Shown here: one piece after another, positions 23,794 through 39,367 of the stretch
Layout of the letters: every line of letters begins with the position of its first letter
Position numbering within the stretch: position 1 is the stretch's first letter
Assembly: GCA_030694985.1 (NCBI GenBank)
Contig: JAUYTV010000037.1
Span: 124,001-188,000, forward strand
Reading direction: 5' to 3'
DNA length: 64,000 bases
From: Methanoregula sp.
GTDB lineage: Archaea; Halobacteriota; Methanomicrobia; Methanomicrobiales; Methanospirillaceae
The notes under the pieces: model-generated
Database searches by the model: none
The model's input: the letters and a program-made list of their open reading frames with translations, nothing else
Told to the model about the DNA's origin: nothing
Position numbers and translations under genes: made by a program

Positions 23794-24894
23794 ATGGCAT
23801 TTCTCGAAACACTCATCATCATATTTCTAATCCTTGTCATTGTCATCATTTTTGCAAAAGGTGTGGTGATTGTCCAGCCATACGAACAGGGACTCCACAT
23901 CCGGCTCGGCCAGTATGTCGGGCGGATGAATCCCGGTTTCCGCTGGATAATACCGTTTGTAAGTGATGTGACCAAACTCGACCTCCGCACACAGGTTATG
24001 GATGTCCCGAGCCAGGAAGTGATCACCAAGGATAACTCGCCTACCAATGTGGATGCCATCGTCTACGTAAGAGTTATCGACCCGGAAAAAGCCTTCTTCG
24101 AAGTCACGAATTATCGTCTGGCAACAGTTATGCTTGCCCAGACCAGTTTAAGAGGCATCATCGGAGATATGGAACTCGATGAAGTGCTCTACAACCGCGA
24201 CGTTATCAATACAAAACTTCGCGACATTCTTGACCGTGAGACCGACCAGTGGGGTGTCAAAGTCGAGCGGGTGGAGATAAAGGAAGTTGATCCTGTCGCT
24301 GCTGTTAAAAATGCCATGACTGAGCAGACCGCAGCAGAACGTGCCCGGCGTGCGGCAATCCTGAGGGCCGATGGTGATAAACGTTCTGCTATCCTCAAAG
24401 CTGAAGGTCTCCGGCAGTCCATGATCCTTGAAGCCGAGGGTGAACGGCAGAGCAAGGTGCTGAGAGCAGAAGGAGAGCGGCTATCGCGGATTCTCCAGGC
24501 ACAGGGAGAGGCACAGGGACTACGTATCCTTTCAGTGGGTGCAGCCCCGCTCGACAACCGGGCAATGACCGTTCTTACCTTAAACGCGCTCAAGAACATG
24601 GCAGATGGCCAGGCAACCAAGATCATCTTCCCGTTCGAGCTCTCGCAGTTGATCCGGCAGGGTGCAAAATTCCTTGGGGCAACGGATGAGACAGCAGAAG
24701 TGATTGCAGGTCGTCCGGTTATGGATGAAACCATCCTTGGTGATATGCCCCAGCGCGAAGAGGTTAACGCCATCTTAAAAGAGATAAAGGATGCGGTCCC
24801 GAAAGTTTCGGTAGATGAACTTAAAGATACCAGCAAACGCAAGCTAGCAATCGATGCGGAAAAAGAAGAGAACGCTGTCCCGCCAGCAGGATAA
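23794..24894 (+). CDS. SPFH/stomatin/prohibitin-family protein
   Basis: VVIVQPYEQGLHIRLGQYVGRMNPGFRWIIPFVSDVTKLDLRTQVMDVPSQEVITKDN. Confidence 0.95.
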   Translation: MAFLETLIIIFLILVIVIIFAKGVVIVQPYEQGLHIRLGQYVGRMNPGFRWIIPFVSDVTKLDLRTQVMDVPSQEVITKDNSPTNVDAIVYVRVIDPEKAFFEVTNYRLATVMLAQTSLRGIIGDMELDEVLYNRDVINTKLRDILDRETDQWGVKVERVEIKEVDPVAAVKNAMTEQTAAERARRAAILRADGDKRSAILKAEGLRQSMILEAEGERQSKVLRAEGERLSRILQAQGEAQGLRILSVGAAPLDNRAMTVLTLNALKNMADGQATKIIFPFELSQLIRQGAKFLGATDETAEVIAGRPVMDETILGDMPQREEVNAILKEIKDAVPKVSVDELKDTSKRKLAIDAEKEENAVPPAG

Positions 24895-25119
24895 TCCCTT
24901 CATCTGTTTTATCTCTTTTTTTATTATCCATTTACATTCCCCAACTTGAAGTTGCAACTCTGACCTCCTCCACCGGCCAGCGCACTAAAAAAAAAGGATG
25001 GGTGCTGCAAACCTTGATGCTGGTGGCAAAGGTGTGGTAAAATAATTTTACAAATCCGTGAAAAATCTGGTGATCTATCTTGCAGGGAAAATCATATGGT
25101 GATTCATTCTGCCAGTATT

Positions 25120-26412
25120 TCACATATGAAGAACGTACGGCAGAGCAATCAGCGATATGAGGACAACCAGCATCAGGTAGGAGACTGCACTGGTCACATA
25201 CCCGGAATATTTTAAGAGCCCGCGGCGATCGAGAAGACGATCAACTGCTTCTTTAAAGATATAACCTCCATCGAGCGGCACCATGGGAATTGCGTTGAAT
25301 ATCCCCACGTTGATATTGATCCAGGCGCACCAGAAAAGCAGGTGGATCAGATCCCAGAATCCGGAAAAAGGCACCTGGTAGTAGGAAGAATCAGGGCTAT
25401 CGAACGCTAATATGCGGAGGAACTGGATACTGGTGTCGTTTGCAAAAGGAATAACGAGGAACTGGAAGAACCCGAGCGGTGAGAGCATTCCCCCGATTGC
25501 AGACTTAATCGTATCACCATCATAGTACTGCACACCCATAAATCCGCTTGATTGACCTGTATACTCCGCTGGCCATGCCGCAAGCGTGAGAGAATAATCC
25601 TTTAAAATTTTGTTTTTCTCAACGGTGAGGGTGACTGTTTGGCCGGGTTTTGTTGTGTTTAAAAGATTTGATATCTCGCCACGACTTGAAGTAGGTACAC
25701 CATTGATTGCTGTTACCAGAGAGCCCGGGGGAATACCGGCATTTTCTGCAGGATAGTTCTTGTAAATCCCGTGGATAACCGGTGTCGACAGTGGTGTGAC
25801 AAAGCCCATGCAGAGAATGAGAAGTATAAAGCAGGCAAAACCAACAACAAGGTTATTGGTAATTCCTGCCCCAAACATCCGCACCTTGGGTATGCCCTTT
25901 GTCTTTTCCAGATCTTCTTCATCCGGCTCTACAAAGAACCCGATCGGGATGACTGCGATCAAAGCTCCCATAGTCCGCACTTTGATGTTTTCAACCCGGC
26001 AGAGGATCGCATGCCCGAATTCGTGGACCGCAATCGTGATGACAAACGCAAGCCAGACTGCAAACGTTGATGGTACATACTCATTGAGACCGGGTATGAG
26101 CAGGAGGTTTTGCGGTTTGTAGATACCAGTGGGCTCCGGCTGGATGAGCAGCGTGTAGCGCACCGAGATGAAGAGCATTACGGTAATGAAAACGGATACG
26201 ATGATTACCGCAATCACGCCGGCAGACCCATATATCCGGAAAAATGTGCGGAATGCGGTGAATTTGTCGAAGAACCCGACATGTTTTGTCCTGATTGCCA
26301 TGATCGGGCCATAAAAGACAATGTGTTCTTCCCAGAGTTTATTCCGATGAATGACAAACGCTATCGCTGTATAGATAGCAACCAGAAGAACTAGAATGAG
26401 GAGCCCATCCAT
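25120..26412 (-). CDS. Site-2 protease family (M50) metalloprotease with PDZ domain
   Basis: VHEFGHAILCRVE, PDZ-like PAENAGIPPGSLVTAINGVPTSS, NAIPMVPLDGG. Confidence 0.92.
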   Translation of the reverse strand: MDGLLILVLLVAIYTAIAFVIHRNKLWEEHIVFYGPIMAIRTKHVGFFDKFTAFRTFFRIYGSAGVIAVIIVSVFITVMLFISVRYTLLIQPEPTGIYKPQNLLLIPGLNEYVPSTFAVWLAFVITIAVHEFGHAILCRVENIKVRTMGALIAVIPIGFFVEPDEEDLEKTKGIPKVRMFGAGITNNLVVGFACFILLILCMGFVTPLSTPVIHGIYKNYPAENAGIPPGSLVTAINGVPTSSRGEISNLLNTTKPGQTVTLTVEKNKILKDYSLTLAAWPAEYTGQSSGFMGVQYYDGDTIKSAIGGMLSPLGFFQFLVIPFANDTSIQFLRILAFDSPDSSYYQVPFSGFWDLIHLLFWCAWININVGIFNAIPMVPLDGGYIFKEAVDRLLDRRGLLKYSGYVTSAVSYLMLVVLISLIALPYVLHM

Positions 26413-26594
26413 TCCATTACTATGGCATTGCAGGGCTGATAAAGTATTCACCCGTGGCAATTCCGGCGCTGGTTAAAAAACAGGTACATTTATTCATCTC
26501 ATGTTCTTTCCTGGAATTGTTATACTACCTGAAACTTAGGCTATTGCGTGTGGCAAAAAAAAATCACGAAATTATAAAATAGAACAAAACTGCA

Positions 26595-27425
26595 ATGGGA
26601 ACTATGCGTCGGGTTCTGGATATTATCGCTCTAATCTTATTTTGTGCAATCATAATCACTCCTGTTCTGGCAGACTCCCGTGATTATTCCAACCAGTATA
26701 TCACCAATTCTTACAATTACGTTCTTGAGGGGAGACAAGGCACCCTGTCCCTTGCGCTTTCAACGGATTTGGAGGACGATTATCTGATAAAAAAACCCAA
26801 GTGGGATATTAATGACAACGCATCGTACTTCTTATCATATATGAACGATCCTGCCCAGAAACAGTATATTAAAACCCTGGCTGATGAGATCCGGCAAGAG
26901 ACACAAAATCCTGATGACCAGGCACGAATTGCAGCCAGCCTTGTCCAGCACATCACTTACGAAAAGGGAACCAAATACCGGTACCCCTATGAAGTTCTCT
27001 ACCAGAATAACGGCGTATGTGGGGAAAAATCGATGCTTATTGCTGCCCTGTTTAAGGAGCTGGGATTCAAGTCTTCAGTCCTGTATTTCGTTCCTGAAAA
27101 TCATATGACTGCGGGTATTTCCTGCCCGGCACCCTATGATTTTAAAGGTTCCGGGTATTGTATCATTGAAGCCACCCACCCTTACATTATTACTGACGAA
27201 ACCGCTTTCTGGACAAGTTCCCGCCAGGCAGACTGGTCCATGCCGGAAGTGATTGGAACATCAGAAGGCCGCTCGCTCGACAGCAGTGATAATGATTATT
27301 ATGATGCCCGCACGTGGATCAACCTGAAATTGGAAAATTATGCAACACGCGAAGCCGGCAGAACCCTTTCTTCAGAGGATTATCAGCGTTGGTACCAGAT
27401 CAAAGACAAATATGATCTGTCCTGA
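26595..27425 (+). CDS. Secreted transglutaminase-like protein
   Basis: Signal peptide; YEVLYQNNGVCGEKSMLIAALFKELGF ... NHMTAGI. Confidence 0.75.
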   Translation: MGTMRRVLDIIALILFCAIIITPVLADSRDYSNQYITNSYNYVLEGRQGTLSLALSTDLEDDYLIKKPKWDINDNASYFLSYMNDPAQKQYIKTLADEIRQETQNPDDQARIAASLVQHITYEKGTKYRYPYEVLYQNNGVCGEKSMLIAALFKELGFKSSVLYFVPENHMTAGISCPAPYDFKGSGYCIIEATHPYIITDETAFWTSSRQADWSMPEVIGTSEGRSLDSSDNDYYDARTWINLKLENYATREAGRTLSSEDYQRWYQIKDKYDLS

Positions 27426-27596
27426 TCAGATGGGGCCGTGTCCCGGATCAAAATTGATAAACCAATCCGGAAGAACTCCATTTTTGATCCCTGTGAAAAA
27501 TGACTGGTTGCGGATTACTGTTTTTTATTGCAGAGCGGGATTTTCCCATTTTCCTATCGGATGATAACTAATTGTTAAGCGGTTGAGGAAAAACCG

Positions 27597-28235
27597 TTAA
27601 AAATCTCCCAAACTGCTCTGGGTCTTTTTTGCAAGGATGGTACTCACCGTCTTCCAGCTCTTCCGGGCAATGGGAGGCGGGATGCGGTGTTCATCGATAT
27701 ACGCATTGAGAAACCTGATGGTGACCGGGTCGGCAGGATATCCGCTGCCGATATCTCCATATTTTTTTGCAAGCATGGCAATAGCCCTGTCACGGGTGAC
27801 CTTTGCGATGATGCTTGCCGCAGAGACAACCGGGAATTTCTCATCCGCATGGTGCTCTGACACAATCTCGCAGGGCCGTTCCAGATGGCTTTTTACCATC
27901 TCTGCATACCGGAACGAGTTCACATCGCAGGCATCCACATACGCACAGGCAGGAGAGAGTTTAGTTATTACCTGTGCATGTGCCCTTGCAACAGCCGCAT
28001 TCAGGGTCATATCCTGCCGGACTGCATCAATTTCCTGCGCGTCAAGTTTTACGATTGCAACCCGGCATTTTTTCCGGATTATTGTATACAGGCGTTCTCG
28101 CTCTTTAGCGGTTAGTAGTTTTGAATCCTTAATTCCGAGGTCTGCAAGGATATCATCTGAGGATACACCGACTGCTGCAACCACCATTGGTCCGAGCACC
28201 GAACCCTTGCCCGCTTCATCCACCCCGCAGATCAT
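27597..28235 (-). CDS. rnhB: Ribonuclease HII
   Basis: MICGVDEAGKGSVLGPMVVAAV; YVDACDVNSFRYAE; start trimmed from the 246 aa ORF. Confidence 0.93.
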   Translation of the reverse strand: MICGVDEAGKGSVLGPMVVAAVGVSSDDILADLGIKDSKLLTAKERERLYTIIRKKCRVAIVKLDAQEIDAVRQDMTLNAAVARAHAQVITKLSPACAYVDACDVNSFRYAEMVKSHLERPCEIVSEHHADEKFPVVSAASIIAKVTRDRAIAMLAKKYGDIGSGYPADPVTIRFLNAYIDEHRIPPPIARKSWKTVSTILAKKTQSSLGDF

Positions 28236-28290
28236 TAAGAAAAGTGTTGATGCGCAAAATATTTCAATGCCGATGATGGAAACGGTAATC

Positions 28291-28959
28291 ATGTATATCA
28301 TCATCGTAGGGCTCGGCGGAATCGGAAAAAACCTCACAAGACTGGCGATCGAGCACTCCCATAATGTCGTAGTGATCGATCAGCACGAGGACCGGTGCGA
28401 GGATATTCTTGAGCACTACGATGTACTTGCAGTTACGGGAAATGCCACAGATAAATCTATTTTAGAAGAGGCCGGCATTGACCGGGCAGACGCCCTGATA
28501 GCAACAACCAGCGATGACTCGGTCAACCTGATGACCTGCTGGCTTGCCAAAAAATTCCGGGTCGCCAATGTGGTTGCGATCGTCAACCAGCCCTCGCATT
28601 CGGACTTTTTTAAAGAAGTCGGCGTCCGGATCAGCGAGAACCCGGACGAACTTGTGGCATCCCGTCTCTACTACTGGACGCAGAACCCCCAGCTCCAGCA
28701 GCTCGCCTCTATTCCGGGCGGCACCATCTTTGAGATCGTGGCTGAACAAGGAGCTCCTATCGTGGATCACGAGATCCGCGAGCTCAAGGTCAAGGACTTT
28801 GTCTTTATTGCGATCCGCAGGGCCGGTGGAATTTTAATCATCCCAAGTGGCAACGTGAAGATCCAGTCAGGAGACATCTTTACGGTCTTTACCAAAAAAG
28901 AAGCAGAAGATGACTGCCTGCGCCTGCTCAACAAACAACTGAAAAAATCAACGGAGTGA
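28291..28959 (+). CDS. trkA: TrkA-type potassium uptake regulatory protein (RCK)
   Basis: [39 protein letters not shown]; upstream 218 aa of the tracked ORF is antisense to rnhB. Confidence 0.92.
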   Translation: MYIIIVGLGGIGKNLTRLAIEHSHNVVVIDQHEDRCEDILEHYDVLAVTGNATDKSILEEAGIDRADALIATTSDDSVNLMTCWLAKKFRVANVVAIVNQPSHSDFFKEVGVRISENPDELVASRLYYWTQNPQLQQLASIPGGTIFEIVAEQGAPIVDHEIRELKVKDFVFIAIRRAGGILIIPSGNVKIQSGDIFTVFTKKEAEDDCLRLLNKQLKKSTE

Positions 28960-30144
28960 GGCTGCGAGCGCGCCCAGCTCGAGCATCAGTTTCGGGTTTA
29001 CCCGGATAATCTCTTTTATCAGGCTGATGGTGGAAAATTCCTTTAAGTTCATTTTCGAGACCGAGTGGATGATCTCGTTGAGTTTTGCATCGGGTTGCTT
29101 GATCAAATATTCCTTGATATGGTAATTGCGCTCGATCGCTTTTCCCATCTTTGACGCACGCCATGTCTTGTCGTAGGCCATGAGCGCCTTTTTCGAGGTA
29201 TCGCCTTTACTGATGCAGTCTGCGGCAACTTCTGCAGCAAGCCTGCCCGTATACATGGCATTGTAGATGCCACCACCGGTTAAGGGATCGACTACGCGGG
29301 CTGCATCACCGGTGATCAGGAAATTATCTGCAACTGTGCAGTCAAGCGGACGGCACACAGATACGCCTCCGGGAATATATTCGATCGTCTTTCCGTTCGG
29401 GAAGGTCTTTTTTACGAATTTGTCAAGGTAATCCTTTGCCCGGTGCCCTTGCCCGCTCTTCTTACCGGAGATACCAATGCCGACATTTGCCGTGCGGTGA
29501 CCCTTGGGAAAGACCCAGAGATAACCTTCCGGTGCCACATCATTACCGAGATAAAAGACCGTGGAGTGCGGATCGATGTCAACATTGGCCATCACGTACT
29601 GGACTCCACTCATGATCTCCCTCACCGGGACGGTGGTGTCGATGCCACACCATTTCGAAAACTTGGATTCCACACCATCAGCCGCGATCACGACATCGGC
29701 TTTCACATTGGTAACTTTCCCGCAGTATTCGATCTTTGCCCCTTTTAAAAGACCGTCTTCCATAATCGGGGCGGCGGCACGGGACTTGACTGCTACATCT
29801 GCACCAGCCTCTGCTGCCTTCCAGACAAGCTCACGGTCGAAAAACTTGCGGTCCAGGACATAGCCAACCTTGCCGCCAGCCATTTCAGACTCGAGTTTCA
29901 TTAAAAATCCGTCAGGTGCGACAATGCCGGCACCGTGCATTTCAGCAGAGATCCAGCGCGGGTCGGGATCGATGAACTCATGGAGAGCTTCTTGCCCTAT
30001 ACCCTCGGCACAGCGTACCGGAGCACCGATTGCCGGGCGCTTCTCTACGATAAGTGCAGACAAGCCCTTCTCGGCAGCAGTCCTTCCGGCAAGAGCGCCT
30101 GCCGGTCCGCCTCCGATGATGAGCACGTCATACTTATTTTTCAT
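28948..30144 (-). CDS. Geranylgeranyl reductase / digeranylgeranylglycerophospholipid reductase family
   Basis: [66 protein letters not shown]. Confidence 0.93.
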   Translation of the reverse strand: MKNKYDVLIIGGGPAGALAGRTAAEKGLSALIVEKRPAIGAPVRCAEGIGQEALHEFIDPDPRWISAEMHGAGIVAPDGFLMKLESEMAGGKVGYVLDRKFFDRELVWKAAEAGADVAVKSRAAAPIMEDGLLKGAKIEYCGKVTNVKADVVIAADGVESKFSKWCGIDTTVPVREIMSGVQYVMANVDIDPHSTVFYLGNDVAPEGYLWVFPKGHRTANVGIGISGKKSGQGHRAKDYLDKFVKKTFPNGKTIEYIPGGVSVCRPLDCTVADNFLITGDAARVVDPLTGGGIYNAMYTGRLAAEVAADCISKGDTSKKALMAYDKTWRASKMGKAIERNYHIKEYLIKQPDAKLNEIIHSVSKMNLKEFSTISLIKEIIRVNPKLMLELGALAASLR

Positions 30145-30310
30145 TGACTACCTCCAGGGCACCTAAGGGGCAGACTTTTGCACAGATTCCACAACTCGTG
30201 CAGTTTGGCTCTACAGAGAGGTACGCATCGATCAGTTCAAGGGCGCCTTCGGGGCAGACTGATACACAGCATCCGCAGTATCCACAAATATCCCGATGTA
30301 CTTTGAGCAT
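30134..30310 (-). CDS. 2x[4Fe-4S] ferredoxin
   Basis: [58 protein letters not shown]. Confidence 0.92.
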   Translation of the reverse strand: MLKVHRDICGYCGCCVSVCPEGALELIDAYLSVEPNCTSCGICAKVCPLGALEVVNEK

Positions 30311-30426
30311 TGAGAGATCATGTTGGTTTTTTCCTTCATTAATTGTTGCGATAAAAAAAACTATTAAATGTATGTGCGAACGGCGAAGGTCCCAAAAAAG
30401 GAAATGGTCCACTCACCGTCAGCACA

Positions 30427-31611
30427 TTATGGCTCCTCAAAAAAACAGAAAGGGTCTTGTGCATAAAAATCCCCCTCCGCAGCATGCGCCCGCACCCGGC
30501 ACCCCCCTCCACAGAGATCGCGGTGACTGCATGTCCGGCATCGCCCCTTGAATTGGGCCTGTTTTTCCCGGAATCGTGCGAGAACAGGATTTTGAGAATC
30601 GTTCCAGAGCTCGCTGAATGATTGACTCCTGATGTTCCCGACAAGAAATTCCGGTGAGCGGGCAAACTGGCAGGGGAATATGTTACCCTGTGCATCGATA
30701 TTTGCTACACGGGTGCCGGCGCTGCATCCACCCTTTAATGATTCCAGTAGTTTGCGGGCATCAGCAAGATCTTCTGATCGATCCTTTTCCATGGATGCGA
30801 GAAGGTGTATACAATCCTGTGGGGCATCGACTGTGAGGAACTCCATGGTTGCGGGATCGGTCTCTTTTGCTTTCTTATAGAGGAGCGACAAGGCATCGGT
30901 CACTTCGGTTTTATCCAGTTGCAAGCGGGAATAGGAATCAATCCCCCGTCCCGCGGGCACGAGCCAGTACAGGCAGAACCGGGATGCGCCAAGCGAGATG
31001 GCGAGATCTACGATTTCTTCGAGTTCATGGCAGTTCTCTTTAGTAAGGGTGTTCCTCACCCCGCACCGGAGTCCTGCTTCCCGGCACGCGGCAAATGCAG
31101 CAATGGTCTGCTCGAACGCGCCGGGCAGGTTCCGGAAGCGGTCATGGGTTTCTGCCCGTGCCCCGTCAAGCGATATCCCGGCATATTCAATCCCACATTC
31201 CTTGATCCTCCCGGCAACCTCACGCGTGATCAATGTCCCGTTGGTACTGAGTGCCATCTTGAGACCCCGGGATCCCGCATGAAGGGCAAGGTCCCAGATA
31301 TCCTCGCGCATGAGGGGTTCACCCCCGGAGAAGAGGATGAGCGGGACGCCCATATCAGCGAGATCATCTATTACACCCATTGCTTCTGTTGTTGTGAGTT
31401 CTCCCGCTGTTGATCGGTCTGGGCCGGACTTGTTGTAGCAGTGAGTGCAGCTCAGGTTACAGCGATCGGTGATATTCCAGAAGACCACCGGCCGGTACAT
31501 TCCTGAGAATGCAAGAAAATTACTCGGCACATCCCCCTGTTGCTTGTGGCGATGGCGCATCACGCCGCTGACTGTCCCCCTGCCGTGCATGCACTGCGTG
31601 ATCCGGTTCAT
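30427..31611 (-). CDS. ahbC: Radical SAM heme-pathway protein AhbC-like (12,18-didecarboxysiroheme deacetylase)
   Basis: RPVVFWNITDRCNLSCTHCYNKS, LILFSGGEPL, SPASM-like CRTCSHRDLCGGGCRVRAHAAEGDFYAQDPFC; linked to ahbA/B/D. Confidence 0.82.
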   Translation of the reverse strand: MNRITQCMHGRGTVSGVMRHRHKQQGDVPSNFLAFSGMYRPVVFWNITDRCNLSCTHCYNKSGPDRSTAGELTTTEAMGVIDDLADMGVPLILFSGGEPLMREDIWDLALHAGSRGLKMALSTNGTLITREVAGRIKECGIEYAGISLDGARAETHDRFRNLPGAFEQTIAAFAACREAGLRCGVRNTLTKENCHELEEIVDLAISLGASRFCLYWLVPAGRGIDSYSRLQLDKTEVTDALSLLYKKAKETDPATMEFLTVDAPQDCIHLLASMEKDRSEDLADARKLLESLKGGCSAGTRVANIDAQGNIFPCQFARSPEFLVGNIRSQSFSELWNDSQNPVLARFREKQAQFKGRCRTCSHRDLCGGGCRVRAHAAEGDFYAQDPFCFFEEP

Positions 31612-32093
31612 GAACCTCCCCCGTTCTCCCCGATCCGGACATTCGGCACCCGCTTGAACTCGCGGGTGCTGAAGAGGACCAGATAATCCTGAGTTTTTAT
31701 CTGTTCGGCAACTTTGCTGATCTCTTCGAGGACCTGGTTTCTGTCATATCCGTGGTGAACGGTATAATGGGTATACTCCCAGCGACCCGGTATCGGTCTG
31801 CGCTTATAACAATGGGTAACGAAAGGGTACAAAGCGAGCAGTTTTCCGATATCATCGTTGCAGTTCCCCGTCTGTTTCCATGCCACAAGGGCATTTGCAG
31901 TGATCCCTATCTTACGCTGATCGATGCGTGCCCGGAATTTCCTTATGATTCCTGTTTCTTTAAGGTGCCGGATCCGTTCAATGACTTCGTCTCCAGTGAG
32001 ATCGAGCTTTTTTCCCAGTTCTTCAAATGGGGCCGGGACAAACAAAAGACCCCGTTCCAGTTCCATGAGCAGGTGAACATCAGTCTGGTCCAT
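31608..32093 (-). CDS. ahbB: Siroheme decarboxylase subunit (Lrp/AsnC-like, AhbB-like)
   Basis: MDQTDVHLLMELERGLLFVPAPFEELGKKLDLTGDEVIERIRHLKETGIIRKFRARIDQRKIGITANALVAW. Confidence 0.8.
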   Translation of the reverse strand: MDQTDVHLLMELERGLLFVPAPFEELGKKLDLTGDEVIERIRHLKETGIIRKFRARIDQRKIGITANALVAWKQTGNCNDDIGKLLALYPFVTHCYKRRPIPGRWEYTHYTVHHGYDRNQVLEEISKVAEQIKTQDYLVLFSTREFKRVPNVRIGENGGGS

Positions 32094-32594
32094 TGGTAAT
32101 CTCCATAAATTGTGCGGGTACAAAAGAAAACCGCACATCGATTTTTATCTTCTTTACGGTCGGAAGGTCAAGGGCATCTGTGGCGGGAATTCCGGTCCTC
32201 TGCAAGATCTCATCGAGTACCCTTTGTACTCCTTCCTCATCACGCGCAGCAATGGTGAACCAGAGGGAATAGTAATGATCACGCAAAAAATTGTGCGAAA
32301 CTTCCGGATAACTGCTGATTACGAGAGCAATCTCGTCAATACGCACTTCTGGTACATGGAAGGCTACCAGTGTTGCAGCATGTAAACCGAGATGGCGGGA
32401 TTCCAGTACCGGTGAGATACCCCTTATAATGCCTGCACCCTCCAGCATTTTCATCCGGCAAAGTATTTCGGTTTCGGTTATTCCCAACCGGTCAGCGATC
32501 ACATTCCATGGCCGGGTAACCAGTGGAAGATCATTTTGCAGGGCATTGAGAATTGCCAGATCGATCTGATCTGGGATAAAGAGAGTGGGGGTGT

Positions 32595-32598
<4 letters not shown>
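32080..32598 (-). CDS. ahbA: Siroheme decarboxylase subunit (Lrp/AsnC-like, AhbA-like)
   Basis: QIDLAILNALQNDLPLVTRPWNVIADRLGITETEILCRMKMLEGAGIIRGISPVLESRHLGLHAATLVAFHV. Confidence 0.8.
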
Positions 32599-36750
<4,152 letters not shown>

Positions 36751-36751
36751 G

Positions 36752-37954
36752 TTACCCCCGTATTGCCGAAAGGATATCCTCCCGGGTGGTCAGCCATGAT
36801 GGCAGGAAGCCGGCGATCAGCGATACGATAAACAGGCTGGTAATTGCACGGAAGAGCAGCATCGGTTCAAGAACCGGGGCTACCGGTCCCCCGGGAAACA
36901 CGAGCGGTGAAGCAGTGAGGTACTGGAGCAGCACAAACAGCAGGGCGCATCCTGCGAGTGTGCCGCAGACGCAGATAAAGAGCGCCTGGAAGATGTAGGA
37001 CTTGATGATGATGCTGCGGTCAATCCCGATGGCCTGCAGGATCCCAATCTGCTTCCTGCGGTAAACGGTATTGATGAAGATGACAATGAAGATGACTATG
37101 ACTGCGATGATCAGGCTGACGATCGTGCTGATGACGTTGATGATGTTAAAACTCCCGACAATGGATTTTAAAAAATCAGCGGATTTGTCCTGCCAGGTCC
37201 AGATCTTTTCCTGGATCCCGTACTGCATCAGGGTGATGCGCATGGCATCCTCATTGCCGGTCTTCTGAGTCTTTACAAGGATCTGGTTTGCTGTATCCGC
37301 TGTACCCAGCACGGATTCCAGTTCCTTTCTCGTGATGAAAGCACTGGAGTCGACACTAAACTGACCGGATGCAATGATTCCCTTGATGCGGTACTGCCGG
37401 GTTACGCCGTTTCTGAACGTAACCTCGACCGTCTTTCCGACGTCCACGCCCCCGAGCGTTGGCGTGCGATCCACTTTCTGGTCCTTGTTGCCGGCAAGGG
37501 TTTTACCTATCAGGATCTGTCCGGTATCGCCATCGTTCAGGTAATCCCCGCTGGCAATTCCGGTATGGATCTTCAGCACCTGTTTTTCATCATCGGGATT
37601 GATTGCAATCAGGAGCGGTGTTGTGGATTTTCCCTTGCTGACAATGGTTGCTGCACCGCTATACCGGGGAGTACTGGCAACCACCCCGGGAATCCGGTTG
37701 ATCTTCTGCTGGAGTTCCTTAACATTAGTGATGAGCAGCTGGTCCTCACGGGGCTCTATCACCAGATTCCCGTAGCTGTAATCGATATTCTGCTGGTTGA
37801 AGAGCACTACGATGCCGGCAATGATGGACGGGAGGAAGATCAGGTTGACAAATACCATCGCGATGATCATGATGGTCAACAGGATGGTGCCCTTGTTTCC
37901 CCTTGTAATCAGGCGCGATGCGAGGAAAAAAGCAACCTGCTCTTCCTCAAGCAT
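36752..37954 (-). CDS. FtsX/MacB-like ABC transporter permease
   Basis: MacB-like periplasmic segment and C-terminal 3 TM FtsX region (RRKQIGILQAIGIDRSIIIKSYIFQALF). Confidence 0.9.
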   Translation of the reverse strand: MLEEEQVAFFLASRLITRGNKGTILLTIMIIAMVFVNLIFLPSIIAGIVVLFNQQNIDYSYGNLVIEPREDQLLITNVKELQQKINRIPGVVASTPRYSGAATIVSKGKSTTPLLIAINPDDEKQVLKIHTGIASGDYLNDGDTGQILIGKTLAGNKDQKVDRTPTLGGVDVGKTVEVTFRNGVTRQYRIKGIIASGQFSVDSSAFITRKELESVLGTADTANQILVKTQKTGNEDAMRITLMQYGIQEKIWTWQDKSADFLKSIVGSFNIINVISTIVSLIIAVIVIFIVIFINTVYRRKQIGILQAIGIDRSIIIKSYIFQALFICVCGTLAGCALLFVLLQYLTASPLVFPGGPVAPVLEPMLLFRAITSLFIVSLIAGFLPSWLTTREDILSAIRG

Positions 37955-39179
37955 CGCGGCTTTCCTTTTTCCGGAGCATGAAGTACCAGTACCCGCCACC
38001 TACGGCTACGATAAGGATCATGATTATTGCCGCGATCATCCCGCTGGAATTACCATCAAGAACGGTCATCTGGAGGGTCTCTGTCCGGGTCTGGACACCA
38101 TAATCATCCTCGTACCGCACGGTCAGGTTATACGGGTAGGTGCCGGGATTGCCGGCCTGCAGGGTAAAGACTGCCGGGGCATCGTTGTTGGGTTCGATCT
38201 TTCCTACGTAAGCATCCTTTCCCCCGCTCACGGGGAGGTCGATGCTTGCCTTGACCGAGTTCGCATTGTCCGTGCCGGTGTTCTCAAGCCTTATGATGAG
38301 CGAGACTGCATCGCCTTTTTTGATCCGGACCGGATCCAAAGAGACGGATGCAATGCCTATCTTTGCCCTGCCCTTCACATGGATAGCGATGACCTCGGTC
38401 TGGGTTGTAGTTGTCCCATCAGGGTTTACATACGAGATGCCCAGCAGCACCCGGTTGAGACCTATAGGGGTTTTCTTGTCAGTGGAAAAGATCATATTCA
38501 TGGATGCGTTCTCTCCTTTCAGGAGGCTCCCGACATGGTATGTGCTGGAGGTCTTCTGGGTAATGGAAGGGCTGCTGCTGTTGACCGTGACAGTGATCTG
38601 GTCGGCACGGGAGAGGCCGTCATTTCTCAGCACAACCCTGGCGCTGATATCTTCACCCGGGTTTACCCCATCAGGCAGCGTCTTGATGGCGGTCAGGGCC
38701 GGCTTTTTTAATATAGCAATCTGGGTATTGACATTGACCGGGATCGGCTGGCGGACGCTCTGGCCGCCCGTGACATCGATCCAGATCTCGGGGAAGTAGA
38801 TGCCGTCATTTGCCGGTGCGCGGATCAGAAACGTGATCGGTATCGATTGGCCGGGACCTATCGCCCCTACCCGCTTGTAGTTACCCGAGATGACTGCCAC
38901 ATCCTTTGATACCAGCTGCACGCTCTCGATATTGACCCCGATATCAGTGACTTTGGTATTCTCAAACGTTCCTCCGGTCTGGATCCCGGTATTTTCCTTA
39001 ATGTTTGCCGAACCCGCGGTATTTTTTATCACTGCAGTGATGGTCCCGACATCGCCCGGCTGCAGGACCGATGGCAAGAGGGTATAGTTGGCAACGATGA
39101 CGGTCGGGCTCTCGGCCTGGACAGGCATGGTACACAGGAGCAGGACAAGGATGGCAAACAAAGGAAGCAATGGTTTCAT
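37947..39179 (-). CDS. Secreted CARDB-like repeat protein with C-terminal TM, ABC-cassette partner
   Basis: Signal peptide; repeated Ig-like units (VVLRNDGLSRADQITV, IRLENTGTDNANSVKAS); C-terminal TM + RKKES. Confidence 0.78.
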   Translation of the reverse strand: MKPLLPLFAILVLLLCTMPVQAESPTVIVANYTLLPSVLQPGDVGTITAVIKNTAGSANIKENTGIQTGGTFENTKVTDIGVNIESVQLVSKDVAVISGNYKRVGAIGPGQSIPITFLIRAPANDGIYFPEIWIDVTGGQSVRQPIPVNVNTQIAILKKPALTAIKTLPDGVNPGEDISARVVLRNDGLSRADQITVTVNSSSPSITQKTSSTYHVGSLLKGENASMNMIFSTDKKTPIGLNRVLLGISYVNPDGTTTTQTEVIAIHVKGRAKIGIASVSLDPVRIKKGDAVSLIIRLENTGTDNANSVKASIDLPVSGGKDAYVGKIEPNNDAPAVFTLQAGNPGTYPYNLTVRYEDDYGVQTRTETLQMTVLDGNSSGMIAAIIMILIVAVGGGYWYFMLRKKESRDA

Positions 39180-39367
39180 GGTCTCAGGGTTTCCGCTTGG
39201 TTAACGTGAATCTGTGAACTTGATGGATGATAAGGGTTGTTGTACAGGGCATAACCTTGCATGAGGAGATCCCACAGAAGTCTGACAGATCATTTGCTGT
39301 CACTCAATTTTTTTACCGGAATGCACCGGCAAAAAAAGGCCGGAAAACCGGTGTAAAAGAGGAGATT

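Noticed and set aside
27637-28290. N-terminal 218 aa of the 440 aa + strand ORF
   Set aside because: Antisense to rnhB; the genuine TrkA/RCK protein starts at 28291 ([12 protein letters not shown]).
37797-38711. 304 aa + strand ORF
   Set aside because: Antisense to the ABC permease and CARDB-like genes.
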